DNA from: Adiantum capillus-veneris
Taxonomy: Eukaryota; Streptophyta; Polypodiopsida; Polypodiales; Pteridaceae
Length of the DNA stretch: 60,000 nt
Direction: 5' to 3'
Assembly: GCA_014529385.2 (NCBI GenBank)
Contig: CM043966.1
Location: 142,524,211-142,584,210 of the forward strand
A program made the translations under genes and the position numbers. Positions 11,746-24,426 of this stretch are shown here, piece after piece. Positions within the stretch are counted from its first letter, which is position 1; the number at the start of each line of letters is the position of its first letter. The notes below the pieces were generated by a model. That model ran no database searches. It worked only from the letters and a program-made list of their open reading frames with translations, and was not told where the DNA came from.

Positions 11746-12100
11746 AATTCTGTAATTATGAGGATTGATCTTCTTCGAGACCTCGGGGCCTCACTGTAGC
11801 AGTCCATATACTCTCGGCTCAACAGAAAGAGGCGAAAGCACAAGCGCAGATAGCAGAAGGCCCCGGCTAGATAGCAGAAGCAGCGAGGTACTCCTGCCTT
11901 CACGTGCGCGGCTCAGACAGACGGCCTCTGGCTATGGCGGTCGGCTCTGCAGAAAGGCGACGAAACCCCAACCTCCAGTCTTGGCTTCTTCCTCTTCTTC
12001 ACACTCTCTCAGACTCTCTTCTCTATGACAACGCTTGCGGCAGAGGCGCGCAGGCTATAATGAAGGAGGAATGAAAGGCATTTAAAGGTGGTGAATAGAG
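11746..12100 (-). promoter_or_regulatory. Probable 5' leader and core promoter of the TPD1-like gene
   Basis: The minus-strand sequence upstream of the ATG is purine-rich and GC-rich, with GAAGAAGAGGAAGAAG. A TATA-like TTTAAAT lies at about 12076-12084, and a CACGTG hexamer at about 11901-11906. A start near 12050 would give a leader of about 300 nt. Plus-strand ORFs here (11765-12028 and 12088-12357) have no recognisable domain and look like chance frames. Confidence 0.3.
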
Positions 12101-13130
<1,030 letters not shown>

Positions 13131-13193
13131 CCCCCTAAAATAACAAGAAAGCATCTCATTGCTTTTTTGTTCTCGTGCACTACTATGCAGTGG

Positions 13194-13266
<73 letters not shown>

Positions 13267-13395
13267 AAATAACGAGGAAAGTGCCTCATTGCTTTTCTGT
13301 TCGCATGCATTGCGCGATGGGCTCTCTCTTACTCCCCCTAAAATAACAAGGAAAGTGCCTTATTGCTTTTCTGTTCGCATGCACTGCACAATGGG

Positions 13396-13466
<71 letters not shown>
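13131..13466. repeat. Tandem array with CT microsatellite expansions
   Basis: Three copies of a roughly 63-bp unit start near 13132, 13265 and 13334. They share CTAAAATAACAAGGAAAG, the words CTCATTGCTTTTCTGTTCGC and ATGCACTGC. After the first and third units a (CT)n tract has expanded (13195-13265 and 13397-13466). Predicted proteins across it are low-complexity. Confidence 0.85.
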
Positions 13467-13468
<2 letters not shown>

Positions 13469-13479
13469 CCTCGAGAGAA

Positions 13480-14570
13480 TCTTCTCTCCAACGATGTTCT
13501 TGTGACCAGGGCTCGTTGTTCACACATATTTAGAGAGCACATTGTTGAGTGCCTATGTGAATTGGTACCCTCATGAAAGTGTGTGAAGTAATTTATGGGA
13601 TTCTTGTCCAAGATGTCGTCTCTTGGTATGCATTGATTGCAAAATGCACAAATGGTTGTGGCAACAAAGCACTCTACTATAGGCCTCTTTGTTCTAGTGA
13701 AAAGCGTCACAGATTTTGTGTCCACAGAACGGTGGCAAATCCACAACAAGAAAGAAGCAATATTGGCTATACAAGTCAAGCATAGACATGAAGAGCATGT
13801 GTTGTTGCAATGCTTTGGTCGATATGTATGCCAAATGTGGTGCCGTTGCGAAAAGACGAAAAGTTCTTGTAGGTATCCTCTTCAAAATGTCATCATTTGG
13901 AATGCATTGATTGCAAGACTGCCCAATAAAGTTGTGGCAAGGAAACTATGAGCTTTTTTCTCCAGCTCCAACGGCAAGGCCTCTCTCCAAATACAATCAC
14001 TTTTTCTTGCAAGCCTCCTTCACATGGGCGAGAGATGATGAGATTTTTAGTCAAGGGCTATTGAAGGAAGATATCCTATGTGGCAGTGCTTTGGTCAATA
14101 TGTGTGCCAAATGCTACTGCCCTCACAAATGCACAAAAAGTCTTGATGGGCACTGCCCTCTCGAATGCAAGATTACGCCAAACATGGCTGGGACAAACAA
14201 AGCTATGGGGGTTATTCACCTTAAAGCATATGAATTCGTGCAAGACCTTCATGTGGGCGAGACTATTCATGATGAAATTGCTAGTCAGGGATTGCTTGAG
14301 AAAGATGTCGTGTGTTGCAATGCTTTGGTTGACTCTGTATTTTAAAATGCAAGTGCCTCACGAAAGCACAAAAGGTCTTGACAGGAATTCTATATCATTT
14401 GGAAAGCATTGATTGCAGGCTGTGGCAAGGAGGCTCTGGATTGTTTTCACCAACAGCAAAAGGAGGGCTTCTCTCCAAATAAAATTCCACCTAAGGCCTG
14501 TGGCCTTACACAAGACAAAGACATTCACCTGTGCAAGATAATTCATGATGAGCTGGCTACTTAGGGGCTT
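13480..14570 (+). pseudogene. PPR-repeat protein pseudogene
   Basis: Scattered PPR motifs appear in all three plus frames: CCCNALVDMYAKCGAVAKRRKVL near 13805-13870, LCGSALVNMCAKC near 14070-14120, and GETIHDEIASQGLLEKDVV followed by CCNALVD near 14258-14335. PNKIPP and IIHDELA lie near 14480-14560. These correspond to repeated PLS-type PPR units (N-A-L-V-D-M-Y-A-K-C-G helices) that in intact proteins bind organelle RNA. Many frameshifts and stops are present, so the gene is dead. The spacing suggests three to four former repeats. Confidence 0.75.
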
Positions 14571-14677
14571 TTGTTAGGAGGTGGCCATGTGACCGGCCAC
14601 CGCCCGTCATTAACGTCACTAACCTACTACTATCCCCAATTCTACAAAACACACATATAGATAAAATGTGAGCCACT

Positions 14678-14904
14678 TGTTACCATATACATGTGGTAGT
14701 GATGTGTGTGAACACACTAGGACCGCCATGGCATTTTTTCCCTCTTTAGGAGGTTTTTTTCCCCCGTGCATTGTATATACGCCCATCACTCTAGGGCTAT
14801 CTATCTTTCCATTGCACACTAAGTAAAACACTCTCTGTTGTGTGCCTTGAGCTTCCTTCGTCTTCTCCAAGTTGTGTGCGTTTCTCTGCAACCCTAATCC
14901 AACA
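14678..14904 (+). repeat. LTR of truncated copia
   Basis: Starts TGTTACCATATACATG and ends CCAACA. It is nearly identical to the LTRs at 45151-45376 and 49806-50032. A TATA-like TGTATATACG is present in the middle. Confidence 0.9.
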
Positions 14905-15032
14905 ATTGGTATCAGAGCAGGTTACGTCCTTCCGGGCTTAGTCGCCAGTTGCTCCAGCACACGCCCGCTCACTTTCTCCGATTACAGTGATGTTTGGCGA
15001 GCGTTTGCAGGTCTGCTCGGTTAGATGTCTTC

Positions 15033-15683
15033 AAGATGTTTGCTGCTGAGGACAGGTTGGATGGGGACAATTACCCTATGTGGGCTTATATGATGCAACA
15101 CGTTCTTGTGTCAAAGGGCGTCTAGAATATTGTGCAAGGCATTGATGTACGTCCTGGTTCTGAGGATGTAGGTGATGTTGACGATGTTACAGGTCTTGCT
15201 GCAAGGATTGTTGCTATTAGAGTTGTTTTGCCTATGGCAGAAAAATCTCGTTGGGATGTAAAGGATGCGCAGGCTCATGCATTGATTGCGTTGTCTCTGA
15301 AGCACACCATTGTTCCTCACATTTCAACAAAATCTTCAAAATAGGCTTGGGATATTCTAGCAAGTCTTTATGCAAGCCGCAATGAGGCTAAAATTTCTTT
15401 GCTGCATAAAGAGCTGGAGTCGAAGAATATGCATGAGGAAGATGATATGGACACTTTTCTTGCTGGTGTCAAGAATATCAATGCGCAACTTATTTCTGCA
15501 GGTGAAGTCATTTCAGACAGTTCCCTTGTGCAGACTGTTCTTGATGCCTTACCAGATTCTTACCAAACTTTTTCTAGTACTTGGAGACTTATGACCCAAG
15601 GAAATCCAGAAGTTGGCAAGTTTGATGTATTATGCACATTGTTGTTGCAAGAGTCACTTTCCAACAAAAATAGGACTAGATAG
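15033..15683 (+). pseudogene. Copia gag fragment
   Basis: The gag encodes RLDGDNYPMWAYMMQHVL, SRWDVKDAQAHALIALSL, AWDILASLYASRNEAK and TVLDALPDSYQTF, as in UBN2-type copia gag. Stops occur at V*NIVQG (TGG to TAG relative to Copia-A), before AWDIL (TAG), and at 15681-15683, where Copia-A has CAG (46135-46137). The protein would assemble particles around element RNA. The C-terminal half, including the zinc knuckle, is missing. Confidence 0.85.
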
Positions 15684-15691
15684 CGTGCATG

Positions 15692-16250
15692 TGTGCGTAT
15701 GTCGCACGTTTCAATGCAAGGAACTTGCCGATACACTATGTGCGAGCCACAAATGGCTCCAAGCACACAACAAGCCTAAACTAATAAGCTCAAAGATGGC
15801 AATGGTGTGTCACTCACCGCTCTACGCTTGCTGTCGTGGAGGATTCCTCGCCGCGAAGAAGAGGGAGACGCCGCTACACCGCGCTCAACCGCCTCGCCGC
15901 CGTTGTGTCGCCACAATGCTATCGCACTCTCTCTCTCTCACGCATACGCACACACACACACAGAAGGAGATGAAGAAGAAGGAGAAGATGGAGATGGAGC
16001 ACTCTTCAATTGCACAAATGTAGGAATGAGTAAATTTTAGGTTTAGTTGACTTTTATATGAGCTCACCCCATTCACACTTGGGCACCCATGCTTGGCCAA
16101 CTAATCCCTTGAATGTTCCAGTTAAAGTGTGCCTCTCATCGGCGATCACTCACCCTTTTCCTATTGGACCGACAAGCCCGGTACCTGACTCTACCATATA
16201 AATAATACGGCATCCTTTGTAGGTGATAGGAATGTGCGTGAGGGTTAACA
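15692..16250 (-). repeat. 3' LTR of the inverted Tat-like copy
   Basis: On the minus strand it starts TGTTAACCCTCACGC and ends in a diverged form of the ACACAAGCGCACA terminus. It matches the LTRs at 19499-20102 and 44417-45030, with small deletions. Confidence 0.85.
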
Positions 16251-18059
16251 TGCCCCCCTTCATGATGTAGATTCCGTCCTCGGAAGCTATTGAGTTGAAG
16301 CTCATTCGTCGAGATGGGAGAGCATTTGAGATGCATGTCCTTAGCCTTCTTCAGTCACTGCGAAATCGAACAACATTGGCACAGTAATTGCATTCTCATA
16401 TACAATTAAAAAGATATGCAGTTGTAAGCAGACAATTTGATTGGTAACAGAATTTTAAACCATTTTTCAGCAATAAACATTAAATTGCAATATAATTCGA
16501 CTATTAATACCATGGGCAAGCTTCTTAATTTTCTCTGGTCAATTAAGTTGTTTAATTGCGAGAGCCAAGTATTTCATGTCCGAGAGCTGACTAGAGACTA
16601 GAGGCTATACCTAGAAGACCTTGTCGTTAAGCTACGATAAAAGGAATTTCTCATGAAATCATCGCCTAACTGATTACCTTATCTTTGACCCCCCAAAGTC
16701 TTTTCACAATGATTCAATTTTGATGTGTGTGCTTATTTTGTATGCCTTGGGTTTTTTGCTTTTCAAGGAAAAGCACCCACACTGGGAACCTCTAGGGCTC
16801 TAGTACCATAGGCAATATATGTGAGTGGAGTACCAAATCAAGCTGAGGTTTCTCTTCCAGCTTAAGATTTTACATTGTGGCACTTTGATTTTTTGTTTGT
16901 TCGTTTTCAACATTCTAATTTTGTAACTTTGGGGGGTCATATAACATTGTTACCCTCCCCAGGCTCATCACACTAGTAAACTCCCTTTATAATACTTACG
17001 CTAAAGGTCAATAGGGACTAAGCCCACCAAAAAGCCCTAGTACATTTCACACAATGCTGCCTAAATCGGATTAAGAACCTAAGTTACCATTGATAATTAG
17101 GAAGGCATTCCCCATGGTATTAAGAGAAGATCTCTAATGCCTAGCTTGATCAAACTAGCTTAGTCGAAGTACTTTATTTTTAAACCTAGACAAGTGATTA
17201 TGACAAAAAATTACATTGAATTTAATGTTTGATACTAAGCAAATGTGCTGGATATTATGCTACCAATCACAATTAAAGCAAGCAAACATGGATGCAAAAA
17301 GATAAGGGGCAATGCTAATGGACAAGAAACACCTGTTTGTGTTGATGATCGTGCTTGATTTGAAAAGTGGATGAGAGAAAGATTCTATGAAGGTCCAAAT
17401 CCTAACCACAGCAACACGTTCCTGTACACACAAGGAAACACAACGAATACCTCTAGGAAGCACATCAGTGGGAAAAAAGAGCTTTGCTAATCACTAAACT
17501 CTAAAACAGAAACACTGCTATCGTACTAATCTTACCTGCCCTCCATCACTCGAGTGATGAGGATCAAAGGTGTTTTATGACATAGGTTTCTGTTTCAGTG
17601 TATCGGATGTGAATGTGTAGGTCTGAGTCAAAGTTTTGACTTTTATTGTGCATACTCGTTTGCTAATTTCTCTTGCTCTTTATTATTTTTGTTTTTTGTG
17701 AGTATAAGGCTTTATATACACATTCCCTAAGATTGGGAGATTGAGAGGTCAGGGAGGAAGGTTGAGAGGAAAGCAAGTGAATGATGAATGTCACTAAACA
17801 CTCCCCTCTTCCTTGGATAGATCATACCTTTTGGAATGTGCTCGTCACCCTTTGAAACCAATTGTTCCAGTTGGTAATAGGTGAGGATTTTTGCCATTAG
17901 TTTTCTCTTACCTTAGGTGCCTCATCGAGTTGCAAGGGTGGTAAGGTACTCTCCCAGGATTGAACTTGTTCCACCTAAGGTATTCTTACCTTAGGTGGAA
18001 CAAATCGTTCTTTCTTCAGTACCCAAACTAGCTCTGAAGCGGGTGTAGCATTCTGTGAT
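16251..18059 (-). other. Noncoding 3' region of inverted Tat-like copy
   Basis: No ORF with a recognisable domain. It aligns by eye in segments with 42413-44416 of the plus copy, for example the segment around AACTGGAACAATTGGTTTCA. Confidence 0.7.
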
Positions 18060-19238
18060 TTTTTTCTTTCCGCGATTGTCAATTCATTTTGAAGCTACAG
18101 GATTGGGCACACATGGGTTAGGTGACAGGTAAGAACACAATCTACGTTTTGCACCCAGATTTGATCATTTCCTTGATAATAGCATTGGGCTTCCAATAGT
18201 CTTTTAGGAATCCAACGCCACGTTTCCTTACATTTCTTAGAGCGAGTGGGACGTTTCTTACAAGGCTTCTATTTTTTAGCACTAACTATGGTCGCTAAAG
18301 AAGCTTTAGGGACCCACTTGTATATTTTCTTCACTACATTAGGATGAGTCTTGTCAGAAGCTAGATGCATTGCTTCTAGCATATTTAAGGGTACAAGTGG
18401 TGGCATTTCATCCCCCTCAAGTGTTACCCAGGTCGTCCCCCTGTTTCCCCAAGTGTCTATGGTTGCTGCTAAGTGGACCCAATCCACATTGTCGGACTCA
18501 ATTATCCCAGGTAGAACATCTATATAAGGAGAATCTTCCCCAACATCAGTGTCCGCTTTACACGTGTAACAATACTGCAATGGGGCCGAGTGAACTGTGG
18601 TGTCAGATCTATGATCAATTATAAACCTGTTTCCTAGAGGATGTGCGCGACCAGTTACAAGATCCACTCGAATGACAGAATCTTGGAACTACAAGTAGAC
18701 ATGGTTTTTAGACAGTCATGCACCATTTTTGCTTCCCTCATGAAAGGACGTCCTAAGATCATCTCCGATGCCATAGTGTGTTTGGAGAAATCCATAACAA
18801 TGAAGGTAATTCTTATTTTATGTCCAAAGACCTTGATCTTGAGATCTTCTAGCATCCCAATAGGTTTAACAATAGACCCATTGGCCATCTTCACTACTAT
18901 GGTTGTGGTCGCAAGGTGAGGTCTTCCCATAGTTTCCCAGCAATTTTTAGTCACAATGCTAACCCCAGCACCACCATCAAGGATTCCCTTCACAGTTAAT
19001 CCCTTAGTAGTGATTGGTATGGTCGCATTGGATTCATCACCCTCAAAGTATTGTCCCAACTTGTTAATAGGTATTTCTATAACAAGGTTCTCATCTAGGT
19101 TGGGTTGTGGATCTAAGTGTTCCTCCTCTATTGGCATCTCCCCAGCTCCATCCATCTGTACAAATTGTGGTAGCCCAAACTTTAGTTCTCCATTGAGGAA
19201 GGCTCGAAGAGCTGAGACTAGCTCAGGGTCTTTCCAAC
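18060..19238 (-). pseudogene. Protease and W-rich tail of Tat-like element (inverted copy)
   Basis: Minus-strand translation gives KDPELVSALRAFLNGELKFG and a retropepsin region (GILDGGAGVSIVTKNCWETM, flap-side MILGRPFMREAK). After a frameshift near 18690 the post-protease tail follows (DLVTGRAHPLGNRFIIDH, KIYKWVPKASLATIV, WRWIPKRLLEAQ). This copy keeps a Trp codon where the plus copy has TGA (40055-40057). In gypsy elements the protease matures the gag-pol polyprotein. Frameshifts make it non-functional. Confidence 0.8.
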
Positions 19239-19498
19239 TGTGTCCATAGGAGGTATTTGTATACAAATAAGTGAGATGAATGGAAAAATCCAGAAGTGGA
19301 CTTTATTTAAGGCTTATCTTTGATAAATAAAAAATCATAATTACAACATGCATAGTTTTTTGGATATGGCATAAAGCACCAAATGTGGCTTGCATAACCA
19401 TTAAAAATTATCACCTTATGTAATGGAGTCATAGATCTAGTATATATGCATCATAAGGCATTGTAAATTTATACGAACTAAATGTATTTTGTGATGGT
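19239..19498. other. AT-rich stretch between two Tat-like copies
   Basis: No match to either element is visible. It ends in the ATGGT target site (19494-19498) of the level-1 element. Confidence 0.5.
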
Positions 19499-20102
19499 TG
19501 TTAACCCTCACGGCTCAAGGACACCCTATCACCTACGACTGACGTTGTAACCTACGGCGGACATTGTATCATTTATTTGGTAGAGTCAGGTACCCGGCTT
19601 GTCGGTCCAATAGGAAAAGGGTAAGAGTGATTGCCGATGAGAGGCGCACTCTAACTGGAACATTCAAGGGATTAGTTGGCGAAGCATGGGAGTCCAAGTG
19701 TGAATGGGGCGAGCTCATATAAAAGTCAACTAAACCTAAAATTCACTCATTCTCTCATTTTTGCAATAGAAGAGTGCTCTTGCTCCATCTCCATCTTCTT
19801 CTTCTTCATCTCCTTGTGTGTGTGTGTATGCATGAGAGAGAGAGGGAGAGGGAGAGAGTGTGTGCGATCGAGCATTGCGACGGCGGCACACGGCGGCGAG
19901 GCGGTTGAGCGTGGCGTAGCGGCGTCTCCTTCTTCTTCGCGGCGAGGAATCCTCCACGAAGCAAGTGTAGAGCGGTGAGTGACACACCATCGCCTTCTTT
20001 GAGCTTACTAGTTTAGGCTTGTTGTGTGCTTGGAGCCATTTGTGGCTCGCACACGGTGTATCGGCAAGTTCCTTGCATTGACACGTGCGACACAAGCGCA
20101 CA
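19499..20102 (+). repeat. 5' LTR of level-1 element
   Basis: 604 bp, TGTTAACCC to GCGCACA. A TATA box (TATAAAA) lies at 19718-19724. GT and GA runs at 19813-19860 lie in the presumed transcribed part. Confidence 0.95.
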
Positions 20103-20104
20103 TT

Positions 20105-20124
20105 TTTGGCGCCGCTGCCGGGGA
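20105..20124 (+). promoter_or_regulatory. Primer-binding site, Tat/Ogre type
   Basis: TTTGGCGCCGCTGCCGGGGA begins two bases after the LTR end. This sequence class is characteristic of the Tat/Ogre gypsy lineage. A near-identical site occurs at 59725 and, on the minus strand, at 50348. Confidence 0.9.
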
Positions 20125-21102
20125 ATGCCGTGCATTAAGCTCGAGTAGCACTCTGTGCTTCTCCGTGGTGCAATTTCAATTATAGGAAAGGTAGGGAAGG
20201 AGTGTGTGTGTGTGTTGAGAAGAGGGATTTGGTGTTATACTGTGTGTTTTTTTTGTTAATGGAGTTTTCAAAGGTACTGTGTTTATTCTCTGTGTATTAA
20301 GGTTGTTAGTTTTCTTTGTGTTAATGGAGATTTCAAAGGTACTGTGTTTATTCTCTGTGTATTAAGGTAGTTAGTTTTCTGTGTATAGTAAGTAGGAAGT
20401 AGATTAGTGAGAGTTAATAGAGTGTGTTAGTGTTAGGTGTATTATTTAGAAGTAGGTAGATAGAGTGTGTGTTTGCTCTCGCGCAGGCCGCGACGACCTT
20501 ATCCTTTATTTTTATTTTATTTTTTTTAAAAAAATTAAAGGTAGAACCAGGATCGGAAATATCTCTCAGACCCAAGCCCAGACCCAAGCCCAAGCTCACG
20601 CTCAGGCCTAGTCCTCAGTCGCCTTTAAAAAAAAAAAAAAAAGCCTCACATGTAGCTAAAAATCGATTTTTTAAGGACCAACGGAACTTCAGATGCCCGA
20701 AAATTGTGCTGCAAAGCACACATCGACCCTCTAAGTGATATGCTCATTTCGAGCTATCACACACTTTAATCAAAAAAATCAAACATTAAAAAACATTTTT
20801 AAAAAAAACATTAAAAACATAAAAAACACGAGTGAAAACGGATGCTTAAAAAAGGTAAGCGGTTAACCTTCGAGGTTATTCGCCGACGTTTGTAGGGTGC
20901 CAAAGGCACATGCATCTGCGCGCTGGTCGTGTGCTAGAGACGGAGCAACTAGAGAGAATTTCGACTTACGCGAGTTCTCAATATCCACATACTTTAGGTT
21001 CTAGACCTTCGGCGGGGACCCAAGGTAATACAAACCAAGACCCGAACATAGCGGCTAGTGACTCTTCCTCTGACTAGTGACTCTTCCTCTCACTACGACG
21101 TC
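20125..21102 (+). other. 5' leader of level-1 element, noncoding
   Basis: About 1 kb between the PBS and the first gag ATG. It contains two diverged copies of a roughly 75-bp segment (around TTTTCAAAGGTACTGTG at about 20262 and 20330), A-rich runs and no recognisable ORF. Confidence 0.7.
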
Positions 21103-24100
21103 ATGGAGGGTTTTCCAATGCCTAATCCCGATAGCTCGAGCCAAGACATGCATGCATGGGTCCTTGATCCAGGCCGAGTGTGCTTAGCCGCCTGAAGGAA
21201 ACCTTTAGTAGAGCCACTCGCTCCGAACATGGAGCTAATGATGTAAATGAGGGGGGTGGGAAAGTAAATTCTCCATTCGTGAAAAACGTAGACCCTATAC
21301 CGTTAGAGAATGTGCACGTGAATACTTCATTCACTGCACCTCCTGACTCTTTAGAGTTATTTCTCTCGGAGGTCATATTACCCGATGGTAGAAGTCTTGC
21401 CGAAGTGCAAGAGGTTGAGCGATATATCCTTGCAGCGAGGGAAAAGGAAGTAAAGAGCTTATGCAAGGTGGAGCAACGAAGAGAGTTAGAAGCGAAAGCT
21501 CCTATGCCAATTTCCTTGCTAAGAGAGCAATCAAGTGCTCTTGATTTAGCAACCGCTGAGGGCCAACCCCTAGAAAGCAACATTGCATCTAGCTCAAAGG
21601 ACACCCCTAGCACCTCAATCCTAGATGGAGTGTTCTTAAATGAGAACTGGGAGTACGAATTACAAACAGAGACTCTGACCGACCTATACACAGGTCACAC
21701 TTATCATGTGGGTTGGTTAGATGTCCTACAATCCACAATGGGTGCTACTAGTGTAGAGGATCAACAACAAAGAGTTTGTGAGGTCATCCATAGGGTCATT
21801 GAGTTAGAGAGACAGAACAAGGGGATCAACATGCCTTCAACGGGTCTCATGAGATTCTTGGATACAGGGAAGGCTAAACAACCGACCTTATCGCAAATGG
21901 AGACTCCCTCGGTAAGTCCGATGGATCCCCCATATGTTGTTTCTCCAGGGGGCTCAGTGCAATCTGTGCCCACAAGTGATAGCTTCACCTTTCCAAGTCT
22001 AGCTCATCTTTCCCTTGATGACACCACGGCTACCATTCCTACCCCAATGATGGGCATGCTGAGAAACACGCCATGGACCTCATTTGTTAGTAAAGCACCA
22101 CTACATGGTGGCTCAATGCCTGCAACAGTACCTACAAGTGTGTACCAATCGTATGCACCTATGGGTCATCACACTCATGTAGTCCCTACCCCTCCCATTG
22201 TTTCAACTACCTATGCTCCACAACCACAATACACAAGTTCTTATTTTCATGGGACTATACCGACTAACATTAGCATGTCACATCCGACGTCTGCTATGCC
22301 TAGGGCCACCCATATGAACTATGGACCACCACATGGCACAACATCGTACCCAACGTGGAACCCAAGGGCTTCCTATACGCCAAGCCCAATGCGAATACCT
22401 ACTCCACATGTAGTCTCTGGAGCACCTCCACCCACGGTACCTGCTCACTTAGGTGACTTGGCAACATTTGCTCAAGCTATTGGTCGATCTATTGCTGAGA
22501 ATATGCGTAGCACGCCTGATAGAGAGCCTAGAAGTAAGGCAGTACAAATAGCCAAGCTCACACAAAAATTTAGTGGAGACGGGGATGTGAGAAAGCATAT
22601 CGAAGTGTTTGAACAAATATACGATTCTCTAGGAGAACACAATGACCTACATAAGAGCAATGCTTTAAGCCTAACCTTAAGTGGAAAGGTTGGGGATTGG
22701 TATAGAACCCTAAGGGTGGAAGAAAAAACGATTTACCCTACTCTTAGGAGACTGTTCTTAAAAGAATACATATGAGAGGGATTGCTTTGGGTGTAGCCTC
22801 TTAGCTCCAGAAATCCCAACGAGAGTAAGGAGAGTCAGTGAGAGACTTTATAAGTCGCTTGAAGCATTTGAATTCTCGTTGTAATCCAAATAAGCGCTTC
22901 AACAATAACCAATTGCTTGATAGATTCATTAGGGGATTACGGCATGAGGATATCTACAATGGCCTAGTCATTAGAGGTATCACCACTTGGGAAGCAGTCA
23001 CCACTAATGCAATCCAATTGGAGGATAATTTAATGATTCAAGGAGAAAGAGTGTCTATTGAGCCTAAATCTTTTAGCTCACAAGCATCGGGGCATCAACC
23101 AATGACCCTAAAGCCTATTGCTAAGGAGCCAAAGATATCTGAGATGACTTTAGTAGATCTCACCAAGGCTATTCAAGAGAGTCTTAGAGACAATCGTGCT
23201 CTGCAAAACAGTCATATGTATCCAAGAAGGGAGCAGCAATTGTGCTCAGTATGCTATGGACCGCATAGTACCAGTGAATGCCCTACTTTTAGAGTAAAAT
23301 TCAATGGGAACTGCAATGCATGTGGAAGGTATGGTCATCAAGCTAAGGATTGCATAGTATTTAAGCGCGCGATGGCCAATAGACCAACCTTAGCATGGGC
23401 AGACACACCTCGAGTGCCTGCATTGATGCTGGTCCACCTCTTGAACAAACAGCACAACACATGGTCCCTAGGGCCCAAAATGTTGTTCAAACAACACCCT
23501 TACCACCTCCAGTGCTAGGACCGCAACCACCACATCCGAGAATCACTTCTGTGAATCAAGTGGGTTGTGAGTCATCTATTTCTTGTTTGGAAGGCTGTGA
23601 GGAAGATATAGATCCTAATATCGCCTATGGGATGGATGTGCTTGAAGAAAGTCCACAATACTACATGGAGGACTATTGGGGACAAGTCAAACCTGTATAT
23701 CAAGTAGCTGCTCTTGCGACAAGAGGCCAAAATATCAATTACACTACTAAGAGACCACCTCTTCAATGCTATGAGTGTGGAGGTCCACATCGTGTAGCTG
23801 AGTGTCCTATTAGGCTACAAAAGAACGCCACACTAATGCAAACCAATCAAGCGAGCACGTCTACAATGCCGATACTCATGTGTAATCGATGTGGCATAGA
23901 TCATTTGATTGCCCAATGTCCAAATAATCCAAATGCACCGAAGATCACGCCATTAAACTTGATTGAAGTTACCAAGGAGCCATCACCAAGTACACCCGTG
24001 GTACCAGTAAACGTACTCACACGATCGATGCTCCAAAAACAAAATTATATTCTTGAGGAAAGAGACACGACATCAATTGCCCAATCTCAAAAAAAGAAGA

Positions 24101-24414
24101 AAACACGAAGAAAGAGATCGCAAAAAGCAGTGAAGTCAGACCCCAGTTCAAAGACCAACATAGGGATTGGCGATGACCCCGTATATATGAATGACGCTGA
24201 AGAAGATTCTGATTCAGGTGAAACCATGGAGACCAAAACGACCACTAACATAGGAACCAACAAGGAAGATCTTCATGAGCCACAAAGGCCAGGATCCAAA
24301 AAGAAGATAGGAACTTACCCAAACCCTACAGAGGAGATTGAGCGAGTCAAGCAATTAAGGAGTTTGGTAGAAGATATCCAAAGGGATCTAGAACCAGCAC
24401 CTAGGAAGATCTAG
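21103..24414 (+). pseudogene. Gag of level-1 Tat-like element
   Basis: A possible ATG at 21103 reads MEGFPMPNPDSSSQDMHAW, then shifts frame near 21175. The next block to 22775 has a Pro/Ser/Thr-rich middle (residues of about 21900-22450) and the start of a retrotransposon gag domain (KLTQKFSGDGDVRKHIEVFE, WYRTLRVEEKTIYPTLRRLF). A shift near 22775 leads to VRDFISRLKHLNSRC and FIRGLRHEDIYNGL, the rest of the gag domain. Four CCHC-like knuckles follow at 23242-23281, 23312-23353, about 23767-23806 and 23880-23919, three of them with the short C-x2-C-x3-H-x4-C spacing. Another shift lies near 23400, and a TAG ends the frame at 24412-24414. Gag packages the element RNA. This copy needs several repairs and is dead. 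Confidence 0.85.
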
Positions 24415-24426
24415 ATTACAGACACC

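Larger units (their letters stand above)
14678..15691 (+). mobile_element. Truncated copia of the Copia-A family
   Basis: One LTR (14678-14904) is followed by an iMet-type PBS (TTGGTATCAGAGCAGG) and a gag fragment. It stops abruptly where the inverted LTR begins at 15692. Compared with Copia-A at 45151, the leader between PBS and gag is shorter. The gag retains a roughly 270-bp segment that Copia-A has lost. Confidence 0.85.
15692..19238 (-). mobile_element. 5'-truncated inverted copy of the level-1 Tat-like element
   Basis: The minus strand carries a 3' LTR (15692-16250) preceded by a purine run (GGGGGG near 16253-16258). A long noncoding 3' region and the protease-tail coding region follow to about 19238, where homology to the plus-strand element stops. 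It lacks both the Copia-B and the solo-LTR insertions found in the plus copy, and so shows the empty target sites near 18683 and 18038. The gag, 5' LTR and PBS are absent. Confidence 0.85.
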
